A DNA stretch of 5,020 bases from Clostridiaceae bacterium (GTDB lineage Bacteria > Bacillota > Clostridia > Saccharofermentanales > UBA5734). Both the position numbers and the translations under genes were made by a program. The notes beneath the pieces were generated by a model. It saw only the letters and a program-made list of their open reading frames with translations. It had not been told where the DNA came from and did no database searches. The stretch is from assembly GCA_012729935.1 (NCBI GenBank), contig JAAYBY010000140.1, positions 1 through 5,020 on the forward strand. Direction: 5' to 3'. Position 1 is the first letter of the stretch; each line of letters opens with the position of its first letter. Below are positions 1 to 5,020 of the stretch, piece after piece.

Positions 1-390
1 GACACCTATCGCTCATCAGGAGCCGGCGGCCAGCATGTTAATAAGACAGAATCAGCGATCCGTCTCACACATCTGCCGACTGGTGTTGTGGTTGCCTGTC
101 AGGCTGAACGATCACAGATTCAGAACCGTGAAACGGCCATGAATATGCTTAAAGCTCGGTTGTTCGTGCTTGCCCGTGAAAAGCAGATGGATCGAATTGA
201 AGATCTGAAGGGCGGCCAGATGGACATCGCCTGGGGCAGTCAAATCCGATCCTATGTCTTTTGTCCCTATACAATGGTTAAAGATCATCGGACAGGTTTC
301 GAAACCACGGCTGTTGATGCTGTCATGAATGGCGATCTGGATGGGTTTATCAACGCATATCTGTCAGATAAAAGTGTTCAGAAATCGTGA
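1..390 (+). CDS. prfB: Peptide chain release factor 2 (RF2), C-terminal part, 5' truncated by window edge
   Basis: Frame 1 is open from the first base to the TGA at 388-390, giving the last 129 residues of a class I release factor. RF2 recognises UGA and UAA stop codons on the ribosome and triggers release of the finished protein. The catalytic GGQ is at window residues 9-11 (bases 25-33), within SGAGGQHVNKT. HVNKT after GGQ, preceded by DTYRSS, is RF2 style; RF1 normally has HINTT or HVNTT. Further RF2-like blocks are ERSQIQNRETAMNMLKA, WGSQIRSYVF, the segment with MVKDHRTGFET, and a C-terminal block (VMNGDLDGFINAYL). The N-terminal half, with the stop-codon-reading SPF motif and any programmed frameshift site, lies outside the window. 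The GTG at 88 is an internal codon, not a start. purE follows 82 bases downstream on the same strand, with no convincing terminator between. Confidence 0.96.
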   Translation, partial: DTYRSSGAGGQHVNKTESAIRLTHLPTGVVVACQAERSQIQNRETAMNMLKARLFVLAREKQMDRIEDLKGGQMDIAWGSQIRSYVFCPYTMVKDHRTGFETTAVDAVMNGDLDGFINAYLSDKSVQKS

Positions 391-397
391 TTCTGAA
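377..397. repeat. Small inverted repeat spanning the prfB stop codon
   Basis: TTCAGAA (377-383) and TTCTGAA (391-397) are perfect 7-base inverted copies separated by 7 bases, with the prfB TGA at the 3' end of the loop. The stem has only two G-C pairs and no T-run follows, so it is a poor intrinsic terminator. It ends 10 bases before the -35 element of the purE promoter, so an operator role is possible but unproven. A chance repeat is equally plausible. Confidence 0.35.
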
Positions 398-407
398 TTG
401 AACCGCA

Positions 408-436
408 TTGACGCAGGAATGGCTGATTGCTAATAT
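408..436 (+). promoter_or_regulatory. Probable sigma-A/sigma-70 promoter for the pur operon
   Basis: The -35 hexamer TTGACG (408-413) matches TTGACA at 5 of 6 bases. A 17-base spacer (414-430) leads to the -10 hexamer TAATAT (431-436), 4 of 6 matches. The -10 is preceded by TG one base upstream (428-429), which makes an extended -10 element. Transcription should begin near 441-447, giving a leader of only about 25-32 bases before the purE ATG. That is too short for a purine or other riboswitch. I see no clear PurR operator: neither a CGAA-type PurBox nor an ACGCAAACGTTTGCGT-like palindrome. Confidence 0.65.
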
Positions 437-459
437 TTGTGTGTTGATAATGAATATAT

Positions 460-465
460 AGGAGG
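460..465 (+). promoter_or_regulatory. Strong ribosome binding site of purE
   Basis: AGGAGG is a full anti-16S match with 7 bases between it and the ATG at 473. It fixes the purE start there rather than at the in-frame TTG at 437, which lies close to the predicted transcription start. Confidence 0.85.
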
Positions 466-472
466 CCAATTT

Positions 473-1000
473 ATGTCACATCAGGTTCTCATCGTCATGG
501 GAAGTGATTCAGATTATCCGGTTTTAACTCCATGTCTGGATTTACTGGATACGTTCGATATCCAGTATCAAGTGCGAATCTGTTCAGCACATCGCAGCCC
601 GCAAATGGCTGCTGATCTGGCCGTTCAGGCTGAATCCGCAGGATTTTCGGTGATTATTGCGGCAGCTGGACTGGCTGCTCATCTGCCAGGCGTTCTCGCC
701 GCCTGGACGACACTTCCTGTTATTGGCGTTCCGATTGAAAGTGGTCCGCTGGCAGGACAGGATGCACTGTATGCCGTTGTCCAAATGCCGCCGGGTGTGC
801 CGGTTGCCACAGTGGGGATCAATGGATCAGTCAACGCGGCAATACTGGCGGCCCAGATCATCGGTGTACATCATGATGATATCCGACGGCAATTGCATCA
901 GTATAAGGCAACACTCAGGCAGTCTGTTTCGGACAGGCAGAAAAAAATTGATCAGATTTTAAACGACCGGCAGGTTAAAACAAAGCAATCTTTATCATGA
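473..1000 (+). CDS. purE: N5-carboxyaminoimidazole ribonucleotide mutase, class I PurE
   Basis: PurE converts N5-CAIR to 4-carboxy-AIR in the cytoplasm, step 6 of IMP synthesis; the class I enzyme normally works with the ATP-dependent carboxylase PurK. The 175-residue product is near the usual 160-170. MGSDSD (residues 9-14) and SAHRSP (38-43, with the conserved catalytic His at 40) form the nucleotide site. AAAGLAAHLPG (63-73), LPVIGVPIES (81-90) and QMPPGVPVATV (104-114) complete the family pattern. SAHR and AAHLPG identify class I and exclude the AIR carboxylase (class II) form. Position 67 is Leu where Gly is usual (AGAGGAAHLPG in well-known members). The tail after about residue 133 is charged and rich in Lys and Gln, slightly longer than average. 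The start is set by AGGAGG at 460-465. It is the first gene of the operon, directly behind the promoter, and its TGA overlaps the upstream candidate start of purN. No purK or purC is adjacent. Confidence 0.96.
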   Translation: MSHQVLIVMGSDSDYPVLTPCLDLLDTFDIQYQVRICSAHRSPQMAADLAVQAESAGFSVIIAAAGLAAHLPGVLAAWTTLPVIGVPIESGPLAGQDALYAVVQMPPGVPVATVGINGSVNAAILAAQIIGVHHDDIRRQLHQYKATLRQSVSDRQKKIDQILNDRQVKTKQSLS

Positions 1001-1004
1001 AATC

Positions 1005-1010
1005 GGAGGT
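1005..1010 (+). promoter_or_regulatory. Shine-Dalgarno deciding the purN start
   Basis: GGAGGT lies 10 bases before the GTG at 1021, inside the segment that would be coding if the ATG at 997 were used. The ATG at 997 has no comparable purine-rich site upstream (the bases before it read CAATCTTTATC). The site therefore favours GTG 1021 as the real purN start. Confidence 0.65.
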
Positions 1011-1020
1011 AGCACATCAG

Positions 1021-1662
1021 GTGTTTTACATCGCTGTCCTGGTTTCTGGAGGAGGCACCAATTTACAGTCACTGATTGACCAGATTCAGGATGGCCGGCT
1101 TGAAAATGTGGCCATATCCTGCGTTATCGCTTCTAGAGCCGATTGCTTTGCGATCAGACGTGCCGAAGAAGCGGGCATTCCTGTTCGGATCGTCAGCCGA
1201 AAAGACTTCAATAATCCAGTGGATTATGACACCGGCCTGCTCGAAGCGCTAAGACCTTTCCCGGTCGATCTCGTTGTTCTGGCAGGGTTTCTTTCTTTGC
1301 TGGGTCCACGCGTTATCCAGGCCTACCAACATCGGATCATCAACATCCATCCTTCATTGATCCCATCGTTTTGCGGACCTGGGTTTTTTGGAATCAAACC
1401 CCATGAGGCAGCATTATCTTATGGCGTTCGCATAACAGGTGCTACGGTTCATGTAGTTGATACAGAGTACGACCATGGACCGATTATTCTGCAAAAAGCA
1501 GTTTATGTGCGCCCCGATGACACGCCACAGACGCTTCAAAAGCGTGTGATGATCGAGGCCGAACAACAATTGTTGCCGGAAGCTGTTGCATTATTTGCAG
1601 CCGGACGAATTGAAATAAAAAATGGCCACGCAACCATTCGCAAAGGAGAGATGGAAAAATGA
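1021..1662 (+). CDS. purN: Phosphoribosylglycinamide formyltransferase 1 (10-formyl-THF dependent GART)
   Basis: PurN transfers the formyl group of 10-formyltetrahydrofolate to GAR, making FGAR, step 3 of IMP synthesis. Counting from GTG 1021 (213 residues), SGGGTN at 9-14 is the phosphate-binding loop. The catalytic triad reads Asn108 and His110 in INIHPSLIPS, and Asp151 in EYDHGPIILQ, matching E. coli Asn106, His108 and Asp144. HEAAL and GVRITGATVHVVD are also typical. SFCGPGFFG after the active site is a clostridial-style variant. The start is ambiguous. ATG 997 adds eight residues (MKSEVAHQ) and gives an ATGA overlap with purE but lacks a good ribosome binding site. GTG 1021 has GGAGGT upstream and gives the family's usual N-terminus and residue numbering, so I prefer it. 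The 3' end overlaps purH by ATGA at 1659-1662, implying translational coupling. The function call is firm; only the start is in doubt. Confidence 0.95.
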   Translation: MFYIAVLVSGGGTNLQSLIDQIQDGRLENVAISCVIASRADCFAIRRAEEAGIPVRIVSRKDFNNPVDYDTGLLEALRPFPVDLVVLAGFLSLLGPRVIQAYQHRIINIHPSLIPSFCGPGFFGIKPHEAALSYGVRITGATVHVVDTEYDHGPIILQKAVYVRPDDTPQTLQKRVMIEAEQQLLPEAVALFAAGRIEIKNGHATIRKGEMEK

Positions 1663-3200
1663 AACGAGCGTTGATCAGTGTCTCTGATAAAACAGGACTT
1701 ATTGAACTGGCACAGACTTTATCAAAAAGCGGCTACGAACTGGTTTCAACAGGCGGAACAGCCGAACGTCTCCAGTCAGCGGGAATTTCGGTGACCCCGG
1801 TTTCCTCGGTAACCGGATTTCCAGAATGCCTTGACGGGCGAGTCAAGACCCTGCATCCGAAAATCCATGGTGGTATTCTGGCGATTCGTGATAATCCGGA
1901 TCATATGCGTACACTTGTAGAATTGCAGATAGAACCGATCGATCTGCTGGTCATTAACCTTTATCCGTTTCGTGAAACGGTCATGAAAGAAGGTGTGACC
2001 CAGAATCAGTGTATCGAACAGATTGATATCGGAGGTCCGTCGATGCTGCGGGCAGCTGCGAAAAATTTTCACGATGTGACGGTACTGGTTGATCCGCAAG
2101 ACTACGCGCGTATTCTAGCGGAAATCAGTCAGGATGGCTGTACCACACTACAGACCAGGCGATATCTGGCACGCAAGGTGTTTGAACATACTGCTTCTTA
2201 CGATGCGATGATCGCTGAATATTTTAAAACTCTGACAAATGAAGATCCAGAGTCAGATCTTCTGACAATCGCGTACGAGCGGGTTGATACCTTGAGATAC
2301 GGTGAGAATCCGCATCAGAAAGCTTCATTCTACCGTTCTGTATTACCATCGGAATTATCATTGTCGGAGGCTGAGCAGCTGAACGGCAAGGAGTTGTCTT
2401 ACAATAATATCGCGGACACAGATGCTGCAGTTGCCCTGTTAAGAGAGTTTGAGGAACCAACTGTTGTAGCTGTCAAACATGCAAATCCGTGCGGTGTTGG
2501 TAGTGCAGGCTCACTCCTTGAAGCCTGGCAGAAGGCCTATGAAGCTGATTCAGTGTCCATCTACGGCGGTATTGTAGCGTTCAACCGAATTGTTGATCAA
2601 GCCGTCGCAGCGGCAACGCACGGCGTGTTTATTGAAGTAATGATTGCACCGGATTATACACCGGACGCGCTTGCCTTATTACAAAAACGAAAAAATTTGA
2701 GAGTTCTAAGACTTTCTGATGTCGCCAGGCCAATTGATCCGCACAAGCATGCAATCAAACACGTTTATGGCGGATTGCTTGTACAGAATGAGGATACAGT
2801 GGTTCTTGACTGGGAGACATGCCGAACGGTGACGCGTGAGCAGGTGAGTGACGATCAGATTGAAGACTTGATTTTTGCCATGAAAGTTGTTAAACACACA
2901 AAATCCAATGCGATCGTCCTGGCTAAAGATAAGCAGACAGTGGGCATCGGACCCGGACAGCCGAACCGGATCACCTCTGTTGAAATTGCAGTCAGGCGAT
3001 CTGACGGCAAGGCAGAAGGTTCTGTCATGGCTTCAGACGCATTTTTCCCGTTTGATGATTGTGTGAGGGCGGCGGCACAGGCGGGTGTCCGGGCTGTCAT
3101 TCATCCAGGTGGCTCAATTAGGGATCAGGAATCGATCGATGCCTGTGATGAGCTGGGTCTGGCGATGGTTTTCACTGGAATCAGGCATTTCAGACATTAA
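1659..3200 (+). CDS. purH: Bifunctional AICAR formyltransferase / IMP cyclohydrolase
   Basis: PurH carries out the last two steps to IMP: formylation of AICAR with 10-formyl-THF, then ring closure. The 513 residues match the family length (about 510-530). The N-terminal MGS-like cyclohydrolase domain spans roughly 1-145: SVSDKTGL (7-14), STGGTA (30-35), RVKTLHP with Lys63, NLYPF with Tyr102, and QIDIGGPSMLRAAAKN with Asp123 and Lys135. These match human Lys66, Tyr104, Asp125 and Lys137. The transferase domain follows: RYGENPHQ (213-220), LSYNN (246-250), the catalytic Lys273-His274 pair in KHANPCG, KHTKSNAIVLA (412-422), Asn436 in GPGQPNR, SDAFFPFDD (459-467) and the C-terminal TGIRHFRH. GPGQPNR departs from the common GAGQMNR/GAGQMSR at two positions, but the Asn-Arg pair is kept. 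The ATG overlaps the purN stop; AAAGGAG at 1642-1648 sits 10 bases upstream. All expected catalytic residues are present, so the enzyme should be active. Confidence 0.97.
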   Translation: MKRALISVSDKTGLIELAQTLSKSGYELVSTGGTAERLQSAGISVTPVSSVTGFPECLDGRVKTLHPKIHGGILAIRDNPDHMRTLVELQIEPIDLLVINLYPFRETVMKEGVTQNQCIEQIDIGGPSMLRAAAKNFHDVTVLVDPQDYARILAEISQDGCTTLQTRRYLARKVFEHTASYDAMIAEYFKTLTNEDPESDLLTIAYERVDTLRYGENPHQKASFYRSVLPSELSLSEAEQLNGKELSYNNIADTDAAVALLREFEEPTVVAVKHANPCGVGSAGSLLEAWQKAYEADSVSIYGGIVAFNRIVDQAVAAATHGVFIEVMIAPDYTPDALALLQKRKNLRVLRLSDVARPIDPHKHAIKHVYGGLLVQNEDTVVLDWETCRTVTREQVSDDQIEDLIFAMKVVKHTKSNAIVLAKDKQTVGIGPGQPNRITSVEIAVRRSDGKAEGSVMASDAFFPFDDCVRAAAQAGVRAVIHPGGSIRDQESIDACDELGLAMVFTGIRHFRH

Positions 3201-3203
3201 TTG

Positions 3204-3209
3204 AAGGAG
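3204..3209 (+). promoter_or_regulatory. Ribosome binding site deciding the purD start
   Basis: AAGGAG lies 6 bases before the ATG at 3216, in the 15-base gap after the purH TAA. It rules out the in-frame TTG at 3201, which would place this site inside the coding region. Confidence 0.8.
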
Positions 3210-3215
3210 TCGTTC

Positions 3216-4472
3216 ATGCGAATACTGATCATTGGCGGCGGTGGGCGGGAACATGCCATCGCATGGAAACTGGCGCAGAGCTCGCGTGTCAAACAATTGT
3301 ACTGTGCCCCGGGTAATGCCGGGACTGCTTTGCTGGCTGAATCAGTACCCATCCAGGCAACAGATATCGAGTCAGTTAAGCGTTTCGCAGTACAAGAAAA
3401 AATAGACCTTGTCTTTGTGGCACCGGATGACCCGTTGGCCATGGGTATGGTCGATGAACTGAATTCAATCGGGATTCTGGCATTTGGTCCTGTTCGACAG
3501 GCAGCGCGAATCGAGTCAAGCAAGCATTATGCAAAAGACCTGATGAGCCGTTACAACATACCAACTGCTGATTATCGTGTTTTCAATCGTGTTGAAGATG
3601 CACTTGCCTATTGTCAGGAAGCGACACTACCGGTTGTGATCAAAGCGGACGGCCTTGCACTTGGCAAAGGTGTCGTTATTGCTGAAGATCGAGAGACAGC
3701 ACGTGACACGATCCTTGAATTCATGTGTGGCGATCGCTTTGGTGTGGCTGGACATACGGTTGTCATTGAATCATTTTTAACAGGGCCTGAACTGACAGTA
3801 TTGGCGTTCACAGACGGTAAGACTGTATCTCCGATGCTGACAGCGCGTGATCATAAGCAGGTTTTTGACGGGAACAAAGGCCCAAACACTGGTGGTATGG
3901 GTGCTGTATCGCCAGGGGCTGATATCAGCGACGATTTATGGCACGAAATGAGCCGCACGATCTTTCAGCCCACTGTCGATGCCATGCGTCAGGAAGGTAA
4001 CCCGTTTAAAGGTGTGCTGTACTTTGGCCTGATGTTGACACCTGACGGCCCCAAGGTGATTGAATATAATGCACGTTTTGGTGATCCGGAAGCACAGGTG
4101 GTTTTGCCCCTGCTTAAAACGGATCTGGTAACGATCATCGAAGCAATCCTGCAAGAGCGGTTGTCAGAGCTGACCATTGAATGGCAACAGGCATCCAGCT
4201 GCTGTGTTGTCTTGGCTTCCGGCGGATACCCGGGAACTTACCAGACAGGTTACCCCATAGAAGGTCTGGAAAATTTGCCTCAGGACTGTTATGCCTTTCA
4301 TGCCGGTACGCGCCTCGAAAATGGCGTCTGTGTCACCGGCGGCGGCCGGGTGCTGGGTGTGACGGCGACCGCCCCAACGCGTGAAGAGGCGATTGATCGA
4401 GCATATGAAGCTGTACAGCAGATACATTTTGAAGGCATGCATTTTCGAAAGGATATCGGGCGCGCAAAATGA
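3216..4472 (+). CDS. purD: Phosphoribosylamine-glycine ligase (GAR synthetase)
   Basis: PurD joins glycine to 5-phosphoribosylamine using ATP, step 2 of IMP synthesis. The 418 residues fit the usual 415-430. The N-domain opens with MRILIIGGGGREHAIAWKL, and VAPDDPLAMGMVDEL (68-82) and FGP (90-92) complete the phosphate-binding region. The ATP-grasp fold follows: SSK (101-103), VIKADGLALGKGVV (141-154), and ARDHKQVFDGNKGPNTGGMG (210-229), containing the GARS signature. The metal-binding segment VIEYNARFGDPEAQ (281-294) carries Glu283 and Asn285. The C-domain includes SGGYPGTY (335-342) and VTGGGRVLGVT (373-383). ATG 3216 is chosen because AAGGAG at 3204-3209 precedes it and because MRILIIGGGG is the family N-terminus. 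A 15-base gap separates it from purH. Its TGA overlaps the ATG of nadD. No domain is missing, and it is not fused to PurM or PurN as in eukaryotic versions. Confidence 0.97.
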   Translation: MRILIIGGGGREHAIAWKLAQSSRVKQLYCAPGNAGTALLAESVPIQATDIESVKRFAVQEKIDLVFVAPDDPLAMGMVDELNSIGILAFGPVRQAARIESSKHYAKDLMSRYNIPTADYRVFNRVEDALAYCQEATLPVVIKADGLALGKGVVIAEDRETARDTILEFMCGDRFGVAGHTVVIESFLTGPELTVLAFTDGKTVSPMLTARDHKQVFDGNKGPNTGGMGAVSPGADISDDLWHEMSRTIFQPTVDAMRQEGNPFKGVLYFGLMLTPDGPKVIEYNARFGDPEAQVVLPLLKTDLVTIIEAILQERLSELTIEWQQASSCCVVLASGGYPGTYQTGYPIEGLENLPQDCYAFHAGTRLENGVCVTGGGRVLGVTATAPTREEAIDRAYEAVQQIHFEGMHFRKDIGRAK

Positions 4473-5020
4473 AAATCGGGATCTGTGGCGGTACATATGA
4501 CCCGCTTCATAACGGACACGAAGCGTTAATGCGAAGCGTACTGGCCGAAGGGCTGGTAGACCGGGTGATCGTCATACCGGCCGGGCAGCCGCCACATAAG
4601 CGCCAGAGTCGTGTATCGATGAGTCGATACCGCTACGAAATGGCGGCCTGTACGTTTTCCGATGAGCCGCGTATCATGGTTTCGGATATTGAGATAAAAA
4701 AGGACAGTCCTTCGTATACGCTGGATACAGCTGCTCAGCTGCAGGAACGCTTTCCGGATGATAGACTTGTTTTAATCTATGGATCAGATGTTCTCGTTGA
4801 TATCAGGTCATGGCACCAGCCGCTCGAACTACTTGCCCGATGGCCGTTATTAATCGCAGATCGCGGAGGGCTTCAGGCTTCTGAAAGTCGTCGTATTGCA
4901 GCGGATTTGTCCAGAGACACGGGGGCGCAGATTGATTTTTTCCCAGCGCCGCAAATCGATCTTTCCTCAACCACCATACGCAACCTGGCTGCCGACAGCC
5001 AGCCACTTGCCAACTATGTC
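4469..5020 (+). CDS. nadD: Nicotinate-nucleotide adenylyltransferase, 3' end cut by window edge
   Basis: NadD transfers AMP from ATP to nicotinate mononucleotide, making deamido-NAD, the step before NAD synthetase. The frame stays open for 184 codons to the window edge; family members are about 190-215 residues, so only a short C-terminal piece is missing. Visible motifs are GGTYDPLHNGH (7-17), with the nucleotidyltransferase HxGH at 14-17, PPHK (41-44), SPSYTLDT (80-87), IYGSDVL (103-109), W115, and LSSTTIR (165-171), the ISSTxIR motif of the nucleotide site. Phosphopantetheine adenylyltransferase (CoaD) shares the fold but lacks the PPHK/SYTLDT pattern, so NadD is the better call. The ATG lies inside the purD stop (ATGA, 4469-4472). 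The nearest purine-rich site, AAAGGA at 4448-4453, is 15 bases away, too far to work well, so translation probably depends on coupling to purD. A place behind purD is unusual; nadD in Firmicutes is more often near obgE, yqeK and rsfS. Confidence 0.93.
   Translation, partial: MKIGICGGTYDPLHNGHEALMRSVLAEGLVDRVIVIPAGQPPHKRQSRVSMSRYRYEMAACTFSDEPRIMVSDIEIKKDSPSYTLDTAAQLQERFPDDRLVLIYGSDVLVDIRSWHQPLELLARWPLLIADRGGLQASESRRIAADLSRDTGAQIDFFPAPQIDLSSTTIRNLAADSQPLANYV

Noticed and set aside
88..390. A separate 100-residue protein starting at GTG 88
   Set aside because: The frame is open upstream to base 1 and encodes the GGQ block of RF2, so this is simply the end of prfB.
450..461. Three-codon ATG-AAT-ATA-TAG mini-ORF just before purE
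   Set aside because: It has no ribosome binding site of its own and overlaps the purE Shine-Dalgarno. A run this short arises readily by chance in AT-rich sequence.
437..472. N-terminal extension of purE from the TTG at 437
   Set aside because: The segment overlaps the predicted transcription start and contains the AGGAGG ribosome binding site. The ATG at 473 gives the normal family N-terminus.
391..472. Purine or other riboswitch in the purE leader
   Set aside because: The whole gap is 82 bases and the predicted leader about 30. No paired aptamer-like structure or terminator hairpin is visible.
3201..3215. TTG start for purD adding five residues
   Set aside because: The AAGGAG ribosome binding site would lie inside the coding region, and ATG 3216 starts the canonical MRILIIGGGG sequence.
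3197..3523. Minus-strand open frame of 108 residues over the purD start
   Set aside because: It is antisense to conserved purD sequence and has low-complexity Ser/Pro/Met runs typical of shadow frames.
4164..4496. Minus-strand open frame of 110 residues over the purD-nadD junction
   Set aside because: It is antisense to two clear genes, resembles no family I recognise, and has no start signal. It is a shadow of the coding strand.
1..5020. A hidden novel system, mobile element or CRISPR array
   Set aside because: About 98 percent of the window is accounted for by six conserved housekeeping genes on one strand. I saw no direct-repeat arrays, transposase fragments or foreign-looking insertions.

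Overview
The window is a compact, gene-dense stretch with every gene on the + strand. It reads as ordinary core metabolism from a bacterium, most likely a Firmicute of the Clostridia type. That placement is an inference from protein style: the PurN active-site segment with SLIPSFCG, the PurD segment with APDDPLAMGMVDEL, the PurH C-terminus FTGIRHFRH, strong AGGAGG-type ribosome binding sites, and a composition of roughly half G+C judged by eye. I cannot name a genus.

Layout: positions 1-390 hold the 3' end of prfB (peptide chain release factor 2). An 82-base intergenic gap follows. It holds a good housekeeping-type promoter (-35 TTGACG, 17-base spacer, extended -10 TGCTAATAT) and a strong Shine-Dalgarno, plus part of a small inverted repeat spanning the prfB stop codon. 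From 473 to the end of the window runs a tightly packed operon: purE, purN, purH, purD and the start of nadD. purE/purN (only if purN uses its upstream ATG), purN/purH and purD/nadD meet through ATGA overlaps; purH and purD are separated by 15 bases.

How the genes work together: PurD, PurN, PurE and PurH catalyse steps 2, 3, 6, 9 and 10 of de novo IMP synthesis (PurH does the last two). The enzymes for the other steps (PurF, PurL/Q/S, PurM, PurK, PurC, PurB) are not in the window. Clostridia and Bacilli commonly keep purC, purF and purM between purE and purN, so this is a shortened arrangement. NadD, the nicotinate mononucleotide adenylyltransferase of NAD synthesis, is fused to the end of the operon by overlap. 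It uses ATP, so it consumes a product of the purine route.

No mobile element, CRISPR array, RNA gene, phage gene or novel defence-like system is visible. Points worth a second look are the promoter and inverted repeat before purE, the purN start site, the reduced pur gene set, the purD-nadD coupling, and two uncommon residues in otherwise conserved motifs of PurE and PurH.
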